From Pseudonocardia sp. (lineage in GTDB: Bacteria; Actinomycetota; Actinomycetes; Mycobacteriales; Pseudonocardiaceae), in the NCBI RefSeq assembly GCF_025465255.1, contig NZ_JAODNI010000215.1, forward strand, positions 1 through 64,000: DNA of 64,000 bases, given 5' to 3'. The position numbers and the translations under genes were made by a program. The notes beneath the pieces are model-generated. The model ran no database searches and was not told the origin of the DNA. It saw only the letters and a program-made list of their open reading frames with translations. Positions 51,295 to 60,081 of this stretch are shown here, piece after piece (position 1 is the first letter of the stretch; each line of letters begins with the position of its first letter).

Positions 51295-52038
51295 ATGAGA
51301 ACCGGTATGCAGGGCAATGGCCGGCGGGGACCGAAGATCTCGGAGGTCATCGCGCGCGAACTGGCGAACCACATCGTGGAGGCCGGGCTCGTGGCCGGGA
51401 GCGTCCTGCCCACCGAGCGGGAGATGATCGAGAGCTTCGACGTCGGCCGTTCCACCATCCGGGAGGCGCTGCGGCTGCTGGAGACCCGCAACGTCATCAC
51501 CCTGCGCCCGGGGCCGGGCGGCGGCCCGGTCGTGCGGCGGCCCCGCCCCGAGGACCTGGGCGAGGCCCTCACGCTGATCCTGCAGTTCGAGGCCGCGTCC
51601 CTCGACGACGTGATGGAGGCCCGCCGGGCCCTCGAGCCCACGATCGCCCGGTTGGCCACCAGTCGGATCACCGAGGCGGACCTGGATCTCATGGACCAGA
51701 CCGTCCGGCTGACCCTCCAGGCCCCGAACCCGGAGGTCTTCCAGGAGCAGAACCGGATCTTCCACTCGACACTCGCCCGGGCCGCGCGCAGCGTCGTGCT
51801 GCAGGTGTTCCTCGAGAGCCTCGGCTGCGTCGCGGACGGCATCGCCGGCGGCGTCACGTACTCGGCGCGGCGCTACGTCGCCGCGGCCCGCGCACACGAG
51901 CGCATCATCGAGGCCCTCCGCGCCCGGGACGGCGACCGTGCCGAGCAGAGCATGCGCGAGCACCTCGACGAGGCCGTCAGCTACTGGCACAAGAAGCACA
52001 AGGACCTGGTGACCCGTCCGGTGGTGTGGCGGCGCTGA
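51295..52038 (+). CDS. FadR-subfamily GntR transcriptional regulator
   Basis: A 247-residue regulator. The N-terminal winged HTH (about residues 13-80) includes LPTEREMIESFDVGRSTIRE and ALRLLETRNVITLRPGPGG. The C-terminal all-helical FCD effector domain (about 95-230) has EARRALEPTIARLA, FHSTLARAARS and HERIIEALRARD, whose Asp/His residues usually bind a metal and a carboxylate ligand. It is divergent from the monooxygenase operon and probably represses it until a pathway acid or CoA ester appears. The next gene converges 28 bp away. Confidence 0.92.
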   Translation: MRTGMQGNGRRGPKISEVIARELANHIVEAGLVAGSVLPTEREMIESFDVGRSTIREALRLLETRNVITLRPGPGGGPVVRRPRPEDLGEALTLILQFEAASLDDVMEARRALEPTIARLATSRITEADLDLMDQTVRLTLQAPNPEVFQEQNRIFHSTLARAARSVVLQVFLESLGCVADGIAGGVTYSARRYVAAARAHERIIEALRARDGDRAEQSMREHLDEAVSYWHKKHKDLVTRPVVWRR

Positions 52039-52066
52039 GCCTGCGGGCTCGCCGGGCCACCCGGCC

Positions 52067-53875
52067 TCACCCGCTCAGGCAGCGACCGTCGATACCCAGG
52101 GATCTGATCTTGCGGTAGAGCGTGGACCGCGCGATGCCGAGCATCTCGGCCGCGACCTGCTTGTTGCCCCCGCTGTCGTCCAGCGCGTTCAGCAGCGCCT
52201 CCCGCTCGGCCCGCTGCATCGACGTCAGGCGGTGCCTGATCGGTGCCGTGCGGTACTCCGGCGGCAGGTGTTTGATCGCGAGGTCCCGCCCGTCCGAGCG
52301 CATCAGCGCGCAGCTCAGCACGGTGCGCAGCTCGCGCACGTTGCCCGGCCAGACCTGGGCCATCAGGTTCTGCAACGTCGCCGGCTCGAGACGCGGCGTC
52401 GGCGTCCGGCCGGCGAGATCGCGAAGGCACACCCGGGCGAGGTCGGGGATGTCCTCGACGCGCTGCCGCAGTGGTGGAAGCTGCAACCGCGCCGGGAAGC
52501 AGTCCCGCAGCCGGCTGGCCGCGTCGCCTTTCTCCAGCAGGCGGGGGGCGGTGGCGACCACCCGCACCACATGCTCCTCGGTCGTCTCGACGAGGCTCAC
52601 CGCGCGCGAGGCCAGCTCGGCGGGCAGCTCGTCGATGTGCCGCAGCACCAGCGTCCCGGGGGTGCTCAGTCCGATCCGCAGCCGGTCGAACCAGGCCACC
52701 GGGTCGTCCGGGCACGTCCCGGTCTCGAGGAGCGTGACGACGCCGCCGGTGCCGTCGAGCTCGTGCAGGTGCCGGGCGAGGAAGTTCTTCCCGGTGCCGG
52801 GCTCGCCCGAGATCAGGACCGGTCGGCGGTCACCGGCCAGGGTCGCGAGCTCGCGACGGAGCCGCTCCGCCGCCGCGCTGCGCCCGGACACCGGGTGCAC
52901 GCCCCGTCCGGAACGGGAGGGCGCGACATCCGGATCGGTGCGCACCGCCGCGGCGGGACGCGGCCGCATCTCGATGAAGATGCCGGCCTCGACCTCCTCG
53001 TCGCGCACCGTGCTGCAGCGGGCCTGCACGACGACGTCCTCGGCCAGACGCAGCTCGCCGCAGTACTCCTCGCAGGAGGTGAGGACCTTCGTGGCCCAGT
53101 CCCAGAGCAGCGGCTGGTCGGCGGGACCCACGAGCGGGCCGGCGACGGTGTTGCTGATGAGCAGGTCCCGGTTCAGGCACACCACCGCCCCGGAGGACCG
53201 GCGGGTGGCCTGCAGGAAGCGGTCCAGCAGCAGTCGTTCCCGCCGGGCGATGTCGTCCGCCATCCGGGCCTCGATCCCCGCCCCGGCCTCCTCCACCAGC
53301 GCCAGCATCAGCGCGTTGTCGTCCTCGGCGGGGCAGACGAGCGCGAGAGCTCCCTTGACGACCCGGCTGACCGGGTGCCGGATCGCCACCGCGCCCGCGC
53401 TGAGCCGGCGCAGGTTCCTCCGGTAGTGCTCCGCGCCGGCCACCACGAAGGGGCGCCCCTCCTCGACCGCACACCCGACGGCGTTCGTCCCGATGACGTC
53501 CTCCGCGAGCAGCGAGCCGGGACGGATGAGGAGCCGGTCGAGCCAGGCCCGCACGTCGTCCCGTCCCGCCCGGAGCGCCACGACCCGTGCGTCGGCGTCG
53601 GCCAGCAGGACCGCCAGGGGCAGCCCACGCAGCCGCTCGGCCATCCGATCGGTGACCACTTCCGCCGCCTGCAGGAGCCGACCGGGGCGCTCGCCGTCGC
53701 AGCGGCGTGGGATGTGCACGGCAACGCGACTGACGCCGTTGCAGGCGGACCGCTCCCAGGACAGGCCGATCTCGGGTCGCAGGTGCCCCCTGCGGTCGAC
53801 GGGGGCGCCGTCGGGGTGGGGCGGCACGCTGCCACCGAGGGCAGGGTCGGTTTCGGACTGGAACGTCAGGGTCAC
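52067..53875 (-). CDS. AcoR-like regulator with reduced AAA+ domain and Fis-type HTH
   Basis: A 602-residue regulator with GAF-like sensor (about residues 60-230: GTNAVGCAVEEGRPFVVAGAEH), AAA+ domain (about 330-500) and Fis HTH (about 570-597: NKQVAAEMLGIARSTLYRKI). Walker A is SGEPGTGKNFLA near 360 and the Walker B position reads LVLRHIDELP. Between them the sigma54-contacting GAFTGA loop is missing and the domain is about 60-80 residues short. WPGNVRELRTVL near 510 is kept. It therefore looks like an enhancer-binding protein that no longer works with sigma54, which actinomycetes generally lack. It is divergent from an acyl-CoA dehydrogenase operon that it probably activates. Confidence 0.88.
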   Translation of the reverse strand: MTLTFQSETDPALGGSVPPHPDGAPVDRRGHLRPEIGLSWERSACNGVSRVAVHIPRRCDGERPGRLLQAAEVVTDRMAERLRGLPLAVLLADADARVVALRAGRDDVRAWLDRLLIRPGSLLAEDVIGTNAVGCAVEEGRPFVVAGAEHYRRNLRRLSAGAVAIRHPVSRVVKGALALVCPAEDDNALMLALVEEAGAGIEARMADDIARRERLLLDRFLQATRRSSGAVVCLNRDLLISNTVAGPLVGPADQPLLWDWATKVLTSCEEYCGELRLAEDVVVQARCSTVRDEEVEAGIFIEMRPRPAAAVRTDPDVAPSRSGRGVHPVSGRSAAAERLRRELATLAGDRRPVLISGEPGTGKNFLARHLHELDGTGGVVTLLETGTCPDDPVAWFDRLRIGLSTPGTLVLRHIDELPAELASRAVSLVETTEEHVVRVVATAPRLLEKGDAASRLRDCFPARLQLPPLRQRVEDIPDLARVCLRDLAGRTPTPRLEPATLQNLMAQVWPGNVRELRTVLSCALMRSDGRDLAIKHLPPEYRTAPIRHRLTSMQRAEREALLNALDDSGGNKQVAAEMLGIARSTLYRKIRSLGIDGRCLSG

Positions 53876-54195
53876 GTTCGGTCACCTCGTTGTGACGGGC
53901 CTGCTCCGACGTCGTCGTGCGCCCTCTCCGCGGCGCGTGGCGGCCCGCTGCTGCCTCAGGCCGGGATGGTCGTATGTCTGCGATTGATGTGCAGCAATGT
54001 TCAGCAGGTGCTGCACCCTGTCAAGCAGGCGTTCCGCAAATCGGACCGGGCGATGCGTCGTGGTCCGCACCCGGTCGGAGCGCTTGACTTCCGGCCGAAC
54101 GCTGCTCATATGATGTGCATGATTACCAGTTATCCGGCGCCCCGGTCATCGACGACGCGGTCGACCGGAGGCGGACGAGCAGAAGGTCCGGTCAC
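53876..54195. promoter_or_regulatory. 320-bp divergent control region, AcoR-like gene and acyl-CoA dehydrogenase operon
   Basis: Contains a promoter with TTGACT (54084-54089), a 19-bp spacer and TATGAT (54109-54114), giving a leader of about 75 bases before 54196. Further upstream an inverted repeat GTGCAGCA/TGCTGCAC (53989-53996 and 54009-54016, 12-bp spacer) is a candidate activator site. The region is clearly A/T-richer than its surroundings. Confidence 0.6.
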
Positions 54196-55314
54196 ATGAC
54201 GACAGCGGAGTCGACGATCGTCGCTCTTCGCGCGGAGGTGCGCCGGTTCCTGGCCGAGGAGCTGGCCGCCGGCTCGTTCCGCCCGTCCTGCGACTGCTGG
54301 GTCCGGGGCCACTCGCCGGACTTCAGCCGCAAGCTGGGCGACCGCGGCTGGCTCGGCATGACGTGGCCGAGGGCCTACGGAGGCGGCGCCCGTTCCGCAC
54401 GCGAACGGTTCACCGTCATCGAGGAGCTGCTCGCCGCGGGCGCCCCGGTCGCCGCGCACTGGATCGCGGACCGGCAGACCGGCCCACTGCTGTTGCGCGT
54501 GGGCACCGAGCGGCAGAAGCGCACCCTCCTGCCGGGTGTCGCGCGTGGGCGTCTGTTCGTCGCCGCCGGGATGAGCGAGCCCGACAGCGGCTCCGATCTC
54601 GCGTCGGTCCGCACCCGCGCCGTGCGGACCGCGACGGGCTGGCGGGTGAGCGGGCGCAAGGTGTGGACCAGCCACGCGCACAAGAGCCACTACCTGCTCG
54701 CACTCGTCCGGACCGCGCCGCGGGGTGGCGACCGGCATGCCGGGCTCAGCCAGATGTTGATCGGGCTCGACTCGCCGGGGGTGCACGTGCGCCCGATCGA
54801 GGTGATGACCGGCGAGGCGCACTTCACCGAGGTCACCCTCGACGACGTCGACGTGCCGGCGGACATGGTCGTCGGGCCGGTCGGGGACGGGTGGCGCGGG
54901 GTGGTGTCCGAACTGGCGCACGAGCGCAGCGGTCCGGAGCGCTATCTCAGCACCTTCCCCCTGTTCGCCGAGCTGGTGTCCGGGCCCACCGCGCCCGGCG
55001 CCACCGCGCTCGCCGACATCGGCTCGGCCGCCGCGCGGCTCTGGGCGCTCCGCGCCCTCTCGTTGCGGGTGCAGGACCTCCTCGAGCGCCGAAGCCCGAC
55101 CGACACCGCGGCCGCGCTCGTGAAGGACCTCGGCACCCGGCTGGAGGGCGAGATCGTCGACATCGCCCGGCGTGCCTGTCGGCCCGCCCCCACCGACAGC
55201 GGCCCGCTGCCCACGCTGCTGCGCGAGGCGCAGCTCGCAGCGCCGTCGTTCACGCTGCGCGGCGGCACCAACGAGATCCTGCGCGGCGTGGTGGCGCGGG
55301 GGCTGGGGGCCTGA
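54196..55314 (+). CDS. Acyl-CoA dehydrogenase, alpha-type subunit, locus 2
   Basis: A 372-residue paralogue of the locus 1 alpha subunit, with the same landmarks: RGWLGMTWPRAYGGG near residue 53, EELLAAGAPVAAHWIADRQTG near 77, MSEPDSGSDLASVRTRA near 125 and C-terminal SFTLRGGTNEILRGVVARG. Again Gly stands where simple dehydrogenases have the catalytic Glu. I chose ATG 54196 (AGAAGG, 9 bases upstream) over an in-frame start at 54115, which would include promoter sequence. It is the first gene of a four-gene operon. Confidence 0.9.
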   Translation: MTTAESTIVALRAEVRRFLAEELAAGSFRPSCDCWVRGHSPDFSRKLGDRGWLGMTWPRAYGGGARSARERFTVIEELLAAGAPVAAHWIADRQTGPLLLRVGTERQKRTLLPGVARGRLFVAAGMSEPDSGSDLASVRTRAVRTATGWRVSGRKVWTSHAHKSHYLLALVRTAPRGGDRHAGLSQMLIGLDSPGVHVRPIEVMTGEAHFTEVTLDDVDVPADMVVGPVGDGWRGVVSELAHERSGPERYLSTFPLFAELVSGPTAPGATALADIGSAAARLWALRALSLRVQDLLERRSPTDTAAALVKDLGTRLEGEIVDIARRACRPAPTDSGPLPTLLREAQLAAPSFTLRGGTNEILRGVVARGLGA

Positions 55315-55315
55315 G

Positions 55316-56404
55316 ATGGACGACCGCGAGATGCTCCGCTCCGTTGTGTCCGCGATGCTGGAGGCGCAGGCCGGATCCGCTCGTGACGAGGCCGCCCGGC
55401 AGGGCTGGAGCGCGGGCCTGTGGCGGCTGCTCGAGGAGTCCGGGCTCACCCTGGTGTCGGTCCCCGAGTCCGCGGGCGGCTCCGGTGGCGACCTGCGGGA
55501 CCTCGCCACCGTGGTCCAGGCCTGCGGCTACGGTGCGGCGCCGGTGCCGCTGGTCGAGACCGCCCTGCTGGCCGGCTGGGGGCTGGCGTCGGCCGGGATC
55601 GCGGTCCCGTCCGGACCGCTCACCGTCGCCCGCCCCGCCGCCGCGTCCACGACGCTCGTGCCGGACGGACCCGGCCACCGCCTGGTGGGCCGGGTGTGCG
55701 GCGTTCCGTGGGCCCGGGCCGCCCGGCGGATCCTGGTCCTCGCCGCGGCCCCCGGGCAGCCGGGCCGGACGGTCCACGCGGTGATCGATCCGCGCGACTG
55801 CGAGATCGAGCCGGGCACGAACCTCGCCGGCGAACCCCGCGACACCCTGGTGCTGCCGTCCCGCGGTGTCGACTGCCGGCCACTGCCCGCCGGCTCCGGC
55901 CCGGCCCCGTCGAGGATGGCCCTGCGGGGAGCCCTCGGCCGGGCGCTGCTCATGGTCGGGTCCCTGCGCCGGGTGCTCGACCTGACCGTCCGGTACGCGG
56001 GCGAACGCGAGCAGTTCGGCCGGCCGATCAGCCGTTTCCAGGCCGTGCAGCAGCAGATCGCCGCGTTCGCCGGCGCCGTCGAGCAGGCACGAGCCATCAC
56101 CGATCTCGCCGTGGAGACTCTCCAGCAGGACGACCGCGCCGCCGAGGTGGTGATGGCGGCGAAGATCTGCGCCGGACACGCGGCCTCGGTCGCGATCGCG
56201 GTCGGTCACCAGGTGCACGGTGCGATCGGCTTCACCACCGAGCACGAGCTGCACCTGCACACCCGCCGGCTGATGTCCTGGCGCGACGAGGACGGCTCCG
56301 AGTCCGAATGGTCGGCCGAGCTGGGTGCCCGGATCGCGGGGTCCGGCCCCGGCGGGCTGTGGGACCTGCTGACCGGCCGGCCCTCCCGGGTCGCCACCCG
56401 ATGA
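55316..56404 (+). CDS. Acyl-CoA dehydrogenase, beta-type subunit, locus 2
   Basis: A 362-residue paralogue of the locus 1 beta subunit. LTVRYAGEREQFGRPISRFQ near residue 222 and VGHQVHGAIGFTTEHELHLH near 295 are the FAD/partner contact regions; the N-terminal half is reduced. ATG 55316 lies one base after the alpha stop codon, and the 3' end overlaps the next gene by 4 bp. With the alpha subunit it should form a heteromeric dehydrogenase that introduces a double bond into a CoA thioester. Confidence 0.9.
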   Translation: MDDREMLRSVVSAMLEAQAGSARDEAARQGWSAGLWRLLEESGLTLVSVPESAGGSGGDLRDLATVVQACGYGAAPVPLVETALLAGWGLASAGIAVPSGPLTVARPAAASTTLVPDGPGHRLVGRVCGVPWARAARRILVLAAAPGQPGRTVHAVIDPRDCEIEPGTNLAGEPRDTLVLPSRGVDCRPLPAGSGPAPSRMALRGALGRALLMVGSLRRVLDLTVRYAGEREQFGRPISRFQAVQQQIAAFAGAVEQARAITDLAVETLQQDDRAAEVVMAAKICAGHAASVAIAVGHQVHGAIGFTTEHELHLHTRRLMSWRDEDGSESEWSAELGARIAGSGPGGLWDLLTGRPSRVATR

Positions 56405-57552
56405 GCGGCCCGCCGGCGGCCCCGGTCCCGGCGCCCCCGGGTCCCCTGTCCGGGGTGCGGGTGCTCGACCTGAGCAGCTACCTGCCCGGCCCCTTCTGCA
56501 CGCAGATCCTCGCCGACCTGGGCGCCGTCGTGATCAAGGTCGAGAGCCCGGCCGGCGACGCCGCACGGCAACTGCCCGGTGCCCTGCACGAGGCGGCGAA
56601 CCGCAACAAGCGCAGCGTCGTCCTCGACCTGAAGACCGATGAAGGGCAGACGCTCGGCCGCCGGCTGGCCGCGGGCGCGGACGTGCTCGTCGAGGGCTTC
56701 CGGCCCGGCGTCGTCGACCGGCTGGGCATGTCCTACGCCGTGGTGCACGCGGTCAACCCGTCCGTCGTCTACTGCTCGGTCTCCGGTTTCGGGCAGACCG
56801 GGCCCCTGCGGGACGTGCCCGGCCACGACGTCACCTACCTCGCCGCGAGCGGTGTGCTGTCCTTTCCCGGCAGCTGGGGAGACCGGCAGGTCCGGCGTCC
56901 GGGGATCCCGGTGAGCGACCTGGCCGCCTCCACCTACGCGTCCATCGCGATCCTCGCCGCCCTCTACCGGCGGCGGGCCACCGGCGAGGGCGCCCACCTG
57001 GACCTGGCGATCACCGACGCGGCCCTGTCCTTCGCCAGCGTCCGGGCCGCCGAGGGCCTCGACGAGGGCACCGGCGACCACCCGCACCTGCACCCGGCCA
57101 ACGACCTCTTCGAGGCTGCGGACGGCACCACGATCGCGGTCGGCGCCGTGGAGGAGCACTTCTGGGAACGCCTCGTACCCCTGCTCGCCGAGGAGGTCCC
57201 CGCACTCGCCGACCCGCGGTTCGGCTCCACGGCCGCCCGGCGGGCGGACGGTGACGAGCTCGTCGTGCTGCTCCGCCGGGCGATCCGCGCCCGCCCGGCG
57301 GCCGAGTGGCTGGCCGCGTTCGCCGCGGCGGACGTCCCGGCACACCGGGTGCTGTCCGTGCCCGAGGCGGGCCGGTCCCCCCAGGTGCGCGCCAGGGGGA
57401 TCGTCGCGCAGGACCGCGACGGGCGGCACGTCGTGTTCCCGGTGCTGCAGGACGGGACGGCGATGGGCCGCGTGCACAGTCCGGCCCCCGCACTGGGGGC
57501 GCACACCGAGCAGGTGCTGGCCGATCTGGTGGACGGGAAGGAGCCGTGGTGA
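56401..57552 (+). CDS. CaiB/BaiF family (class III) CoA-transferase 1
   Basis: A 383-residue family III CoA-transferase. The N-terminal signature is VLDLSSYLPGPFCTQILADLGAVVIKVE, with the family-typical 'GP-C-LADLGA' pattern. RNKRSVVLDLKTDEGQ follows near residue 65, and FGQTGPLRDVPGHDVTYLAASG near 123; the last contains the conserved Asp (near 137) that carries CoA. It moves CoA between carboxylic acids, activating the substrate of the dehydrogenase. It overlaps its neighbours by 4 bp on both sides (ATGA and GTGA). Confidence 0.92.
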   Translation: MSGPPAAPVPAPPGPLSGVRVLDLSSYLPGPFCTQILADLGAVVIKVESPAGDAARQLPGALHEAANRNKRSVVLDLKTDEGQTLGRRLAAGADVLVEGFRPGVVDRLGMSYAVVHAVNPSVVYCSVSGFGQTGPLRDVPGHDVTYLAASGVLSFPGSWGDRQVRRPGIPVSDLAASTYASIAILAALYRRRATGEGAHLDLAITDAALSFASVRAAEGLDEGTGDHPHLHPANDLFEAADGTTIAVGAVEEHFWERLVPLLAEEVPALADPRFGSTAARRADGDELVVLLRRAIRARPAAEWLAAFAAADVPAHRVLSVPEAGRSPQVRARGIVAQDRDGRHVVFPVLQDGTAMGRVHSPAPALGAHTEQVLADLVDGKEPW

Positions 57553-58769
57553 CGACGACCCCGCCGGAAGGAGGTCCTCTCGCCGGAGTGCGGGTCGTGG
57601 ACCTCACCACGACCTTCATGGGCCCCTACTGCACCCTGCTCCTGGCGCAGATGGGCGCCGACGTCATCAAGGTCGAGACGCCGGACGGCGACGTCGTTCG
57701 CTACATCGGCGACGAGCGCGGCACCGGGATGGGCCCGGTGTTCCTCAACGTCAACCAGGGCAAACGCAGCATCGCGCTGGACCTCAAGGACCCGGCCGGC
57801 CGGGAGGTGCTCTCGCGCCTGGTGGCCGGCGCCGACGTGTTCGTGCACAACATCCGTCCGGAGGCGGCCCGGCGGCTGGGCATCGGCCCCGACGAGGTCG
57901 CCGCGGTGAACCCGCGCGCGATCCACTGCGCGCTGCGGGGGTTCGGCGCGGAGGGTCCCTACCGCGACCGGGCCGCGTACGACGACGTGATCCAGGCCGG
58001 CTGTGGCCTGGCCGCGGTGCAGGGCGCGTCGGACGAGCCGGCCTACGTGCGCACCCCGGTCGCGGACAAGGTCGTCGGGACGTTGGCGGTCGGCGCGATC
58101 ACCTCGGCGCTCTTCGCCCGGGAACGAACCGGCCGGGGCCGGGCGATCGAGGTGCCCATGCTCGAGTCGATGGTCACCTTCACCCTGCTGGACCAGCAGG
58201 GTGGCTACGTCTTCGACCCGCCGCGGGGCGAGGCCGGCTACGCCCGGACGGCCTCGCCGTACCGCAAGCCGTACCGGACCGCCGACGGCCACCTCAGCGT
58301 GATGGTCTACACCGACGCGCAGTGGCGCACCTTCTTCGCCCTCGTCGGCCGTCCCGAGCTCGCCGACGATCCGCGTTACCGCACCATCACCGAGCGGACG
58401 CGCAACGTCGACGAGCTCTACCGACTCCTCGAGAAGGAGCTGCTGGCCCGCACGAGCGACGAGTGGCTCGCGGTGCTCGACGGGGCCCAGATCCCGGCGG
58501 CACCGGTCCGATCGGTACCGGAGCTGTTCACCGACGAGCACCTGGCCGCGGCCGGGCTGTTCGAGCGGACGGAGCACCCCACCGAGGGGACGCTGCGGAT
58601 GGCCCGGTTCCCGATCTCGTTCGACGGCGACCACCCGCGCCGGCCGGGCCCGGCGCCGCGCCTGGGGCAGGATGCCGCCGACGTGCTCACCGAGCTCGGC
58701 TACGGCCCGGAACGGATCCGGCAGCTCGCCGAGGCGGGCGTCATCGTCGACCGAGGCGACGCGCGGTGA
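57549..58769 (+). CDS. CaiB/BaiF family (class III) CoA-transferase 2
   Basis: A 406-residue second CoA-transferase: VVDLTTTFMGPYCTLLLAQMGADVIKVE at the N terminus and LRGFGAEGPYRDRAAYDDVIQAGCG near residue 130, with the conserved Asp (YDD). It differs enough from the first to be a partner rather than a recent duplicate. Two such genes side by side may form a heteromeric transferase, as in the succinyl-CoA:acid transferases. The GTG start overlaps the previous stop by 4 bp. It is the last gene of the operon; a 184-bp gap follows. Confidence 0.92.
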   Translation: MTTTPPEGGPLAGVRVVDLTTTFMGPYCTLLLAQMGADVIKVETPDGDVVRYIGDERGTGMGPVFLNVNQGKRSIALDLKDPAGREVLSRLVAGADVFVHNIRPEAARRLGIGPDEVAAVNPRAIHCALRGFGAEGPYRDRAAYDDVIQAGCGLAAVQGASDEPAYVRTPVADKVVGTLAVGAITSALFARERTGRGRAIEVPMLESMVTFTLLDQQGGYVFDPPRGEAGYARTASPYRKPYRTADGHLSVMVYTDAQWRTFFALVGRPELADDPRYRTITERTRNVDELYRLLEKELLARTSDEWLAVLDGAQIPAAPVRSVPELFTDEHLAAAGLFERTEHPTEGTLRMARFPISFDGDHPRRPGPAPRLGQDAADVLTELGYGPERIRQLAEAGVIVDRGDAR

Positions 58770-58953
58770 ACGAGGTCCGGGTGCGTCACGCTCGCCGCAC
58801 CCGGGCGACGTGACGCGCTGACCGTCGACGGGGCCGCCACGCTCATGGCCTCGTCCGACGGGACGCACGCCTGCGGCGACGTGGGCGCGGCGGTGGTGGT
58901 GCGCGGCTCCGACACGAGCAGTGTGCGGCGTCGCCGTGCGCACCGCCGGCCCG
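58770..58953. other. 184-bp convergent intergenic region
   Basis: No gene and no repeat family recognised. GGTCCGGGTGCGTCACGC and CGCACCCGGGCGACGTGACGCG near 58774-58819 contain partly complementary stretches that could form a weak hairpin after the CoA-transferase gene. Confidence 0.35.
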
Positions 58954-60006
58954 TCAGCCGGTCGGACCGCCGCTGTCCTCCGCAGCCGGCACCCGGGCCA
59001 GCGCGGCGACGAGGGTCCGGAGATCGTCCGGGTGCAGCGGCCGCGGTTCCGCGGCGAGCTCGGCGCGAAGCCGCTCGATCTCGGCCTCCGACCGCGCTCG
59101 GTCCCGCTCCTCGCGCGCCGCGCGAGCCGTCTCGGCCGACAACCGGCGCGTCAGTTCCTCCCGCTCCGAGCGCGACTCCTCCGCTTCCCGTCGGGCTTCG
59201 GCCAGCGCGTCCTCCGCCTTCTTCCGCGCGACGGCCGAGCGGTCCCGTTCGGCCTCGGCGTCCCGGGCCCGGTCCCGCGCGGCGCCGAGAGCCTCCCGGA
59301 TCGCGGCGGTCTCCGTCCGGTGCTCCTGCTCCCCCACCCGCGCCGCGTCCCGTTCCGCGAGCGCCCGCTCGGCCGCGACCACCGCCCCGCGGGTCTCCCG
59401 CTCCGCGACGGCGGCCCGCTCGGCCTCCTGAGCGGCCCGGGCCTCCGCTGCCCGCTGCCCGCCGGCCGCCTCCTCGGCCTGCTGCCGCGCCGCGCCCAAC
59501 GCCTCCGTGGCCTCCAGCGCCTGACGCGCGGCGGCGGAGGCCCGCTCGACCGCCTCGGTCCGTTCCTTCGCGGCCCGCTCCGCGGCCGCGACGCTCCGCC
59601 GCGCGCGCTGTTCGGCCTGTTCGCGGGTTTCCTCGGCGGCGACGCGCGCCCGTTCGGCCTCGGCCACCTGGGTGTGTGCCGTCTCGACGGCCTGCACGGC
59701 CGCGGCCTCCACCTCGTCGAGCCGGGCGGTCACCGATGCCAGCGCCTCGGTCAGCGCCTCGACCGGCGCCCGCACGACGTCCAGGTGCTCGCGCAGCCGC
59801 TCCGCGTCGAGCCGGAAGGTGCTGCTCCCCGCGTCGAGACCGAGCGCGCCGAGGGCCTCCCGCTCGGCCCGGGCCATCTGCGCACAGGTGCGGCCGTCCC
59901 AGCGGACGTCCCGGCAGAAGCTCCGCCGGCGCCCGCCCTGCGGTCCCGGGGCGGGCAGCTCCGCCCGGCACTTGCTGTATCCGCAGCGTACGGCGTCGTC
60001 GATCAC
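58954..60006 (-). CDS. Zinc-finger/coiled-coil protein, KfrA-like in layout
   Basis: A 350-residue protein. The first 45 residues hold four cysteines in two pairs (CGYSKC and FCRDVRWDGRTC), a likely zinc site. Residues about 55-320 are a nearly uninterrupted Ala/Glu/Arg-rich coiled coil, and a short Pro-containing tail follows. The layout (small DNA- or metal-binding head plus long coiled coil) recalls plasmid KfrA proteins, which bind palindromes at their own promoter. A 30-bp near-palindrome abuts the -10 box here. The GTG at 60006, 7 bases from TACGGT, is my start; an ORF from 60168 runs through the palindromes and is unlikely. It is divergent from a 32-codon ORF and a tyrosine recombinase. 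Confidence 0.75.
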   Translation of the reverse strand: MIDDAVRCGYSKCRAELPAPGPQGGRRRSFCRDVRWDGRTCAQMARAEREALGALGLDAGSSTFRLDAERLREHLDVVRAPVEALTEALASVTARLDEVEAAAVQAVETAHTQVAEAERARVAAEETREQAEQRARRSVAAAERAAKERTEAVERASAAARQALEATEALGAARQQAEEAAGGQRAAEARAAQEAERAAVAERETRGAVVAAERALAERDAARVGEQEHRTETAAIREALGAARDRARDAEAERDRSAVARKKAEDALAEARREAEESRSEREELTRRLSAETARAAREERDRARSEAEIERLRAELAAEPRPLHPDDLRTLVAALARVPAAEDSGGPTG

Positions 60007-60013
60007 GTTCGGC

Positions 60014-60019
60014 ACCGTA
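60014..60019 (-). promoter_or_regulatory. -10 box of the coiled-coil gene, leaderless
   Basis: TACGGT on the minus strand, 7 bases before GTG 60006; the 30-bp palindrome begins at the next base. Confidence 0.5.
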
Positions 60020-60049
60020 CCAGTTCGAGGTTTCGAAACCTGTAACTGG
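60020..60049. promoter_or_regulatory. 30-bp near-palindrome with core GGTTTCGAAACC
   Basis: Thirteen of 15 base pairs are symmetric: CCAGTT-2-AGGTTTC and its complement. It occupies the -10/-35 spacer of the coiled-coil gene, an ideal repressor position. This stretch is A/T-rich compared with its surroundings. Confidence 0.65.
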
Positions 60050-60081
60050 TTTTGAGTTCGTTTGATCGGATACCTCCACCT

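Noticed and set aside
53876..54195. Sigma54 (-24/-12) promoter for the acyl-CoA dehydrogenase operon
   Set aside because: No GG/GC pair with correct spacing stood out; a TTGACT/TATGAT promoter is present and the activator lacks the sigma54 loop.
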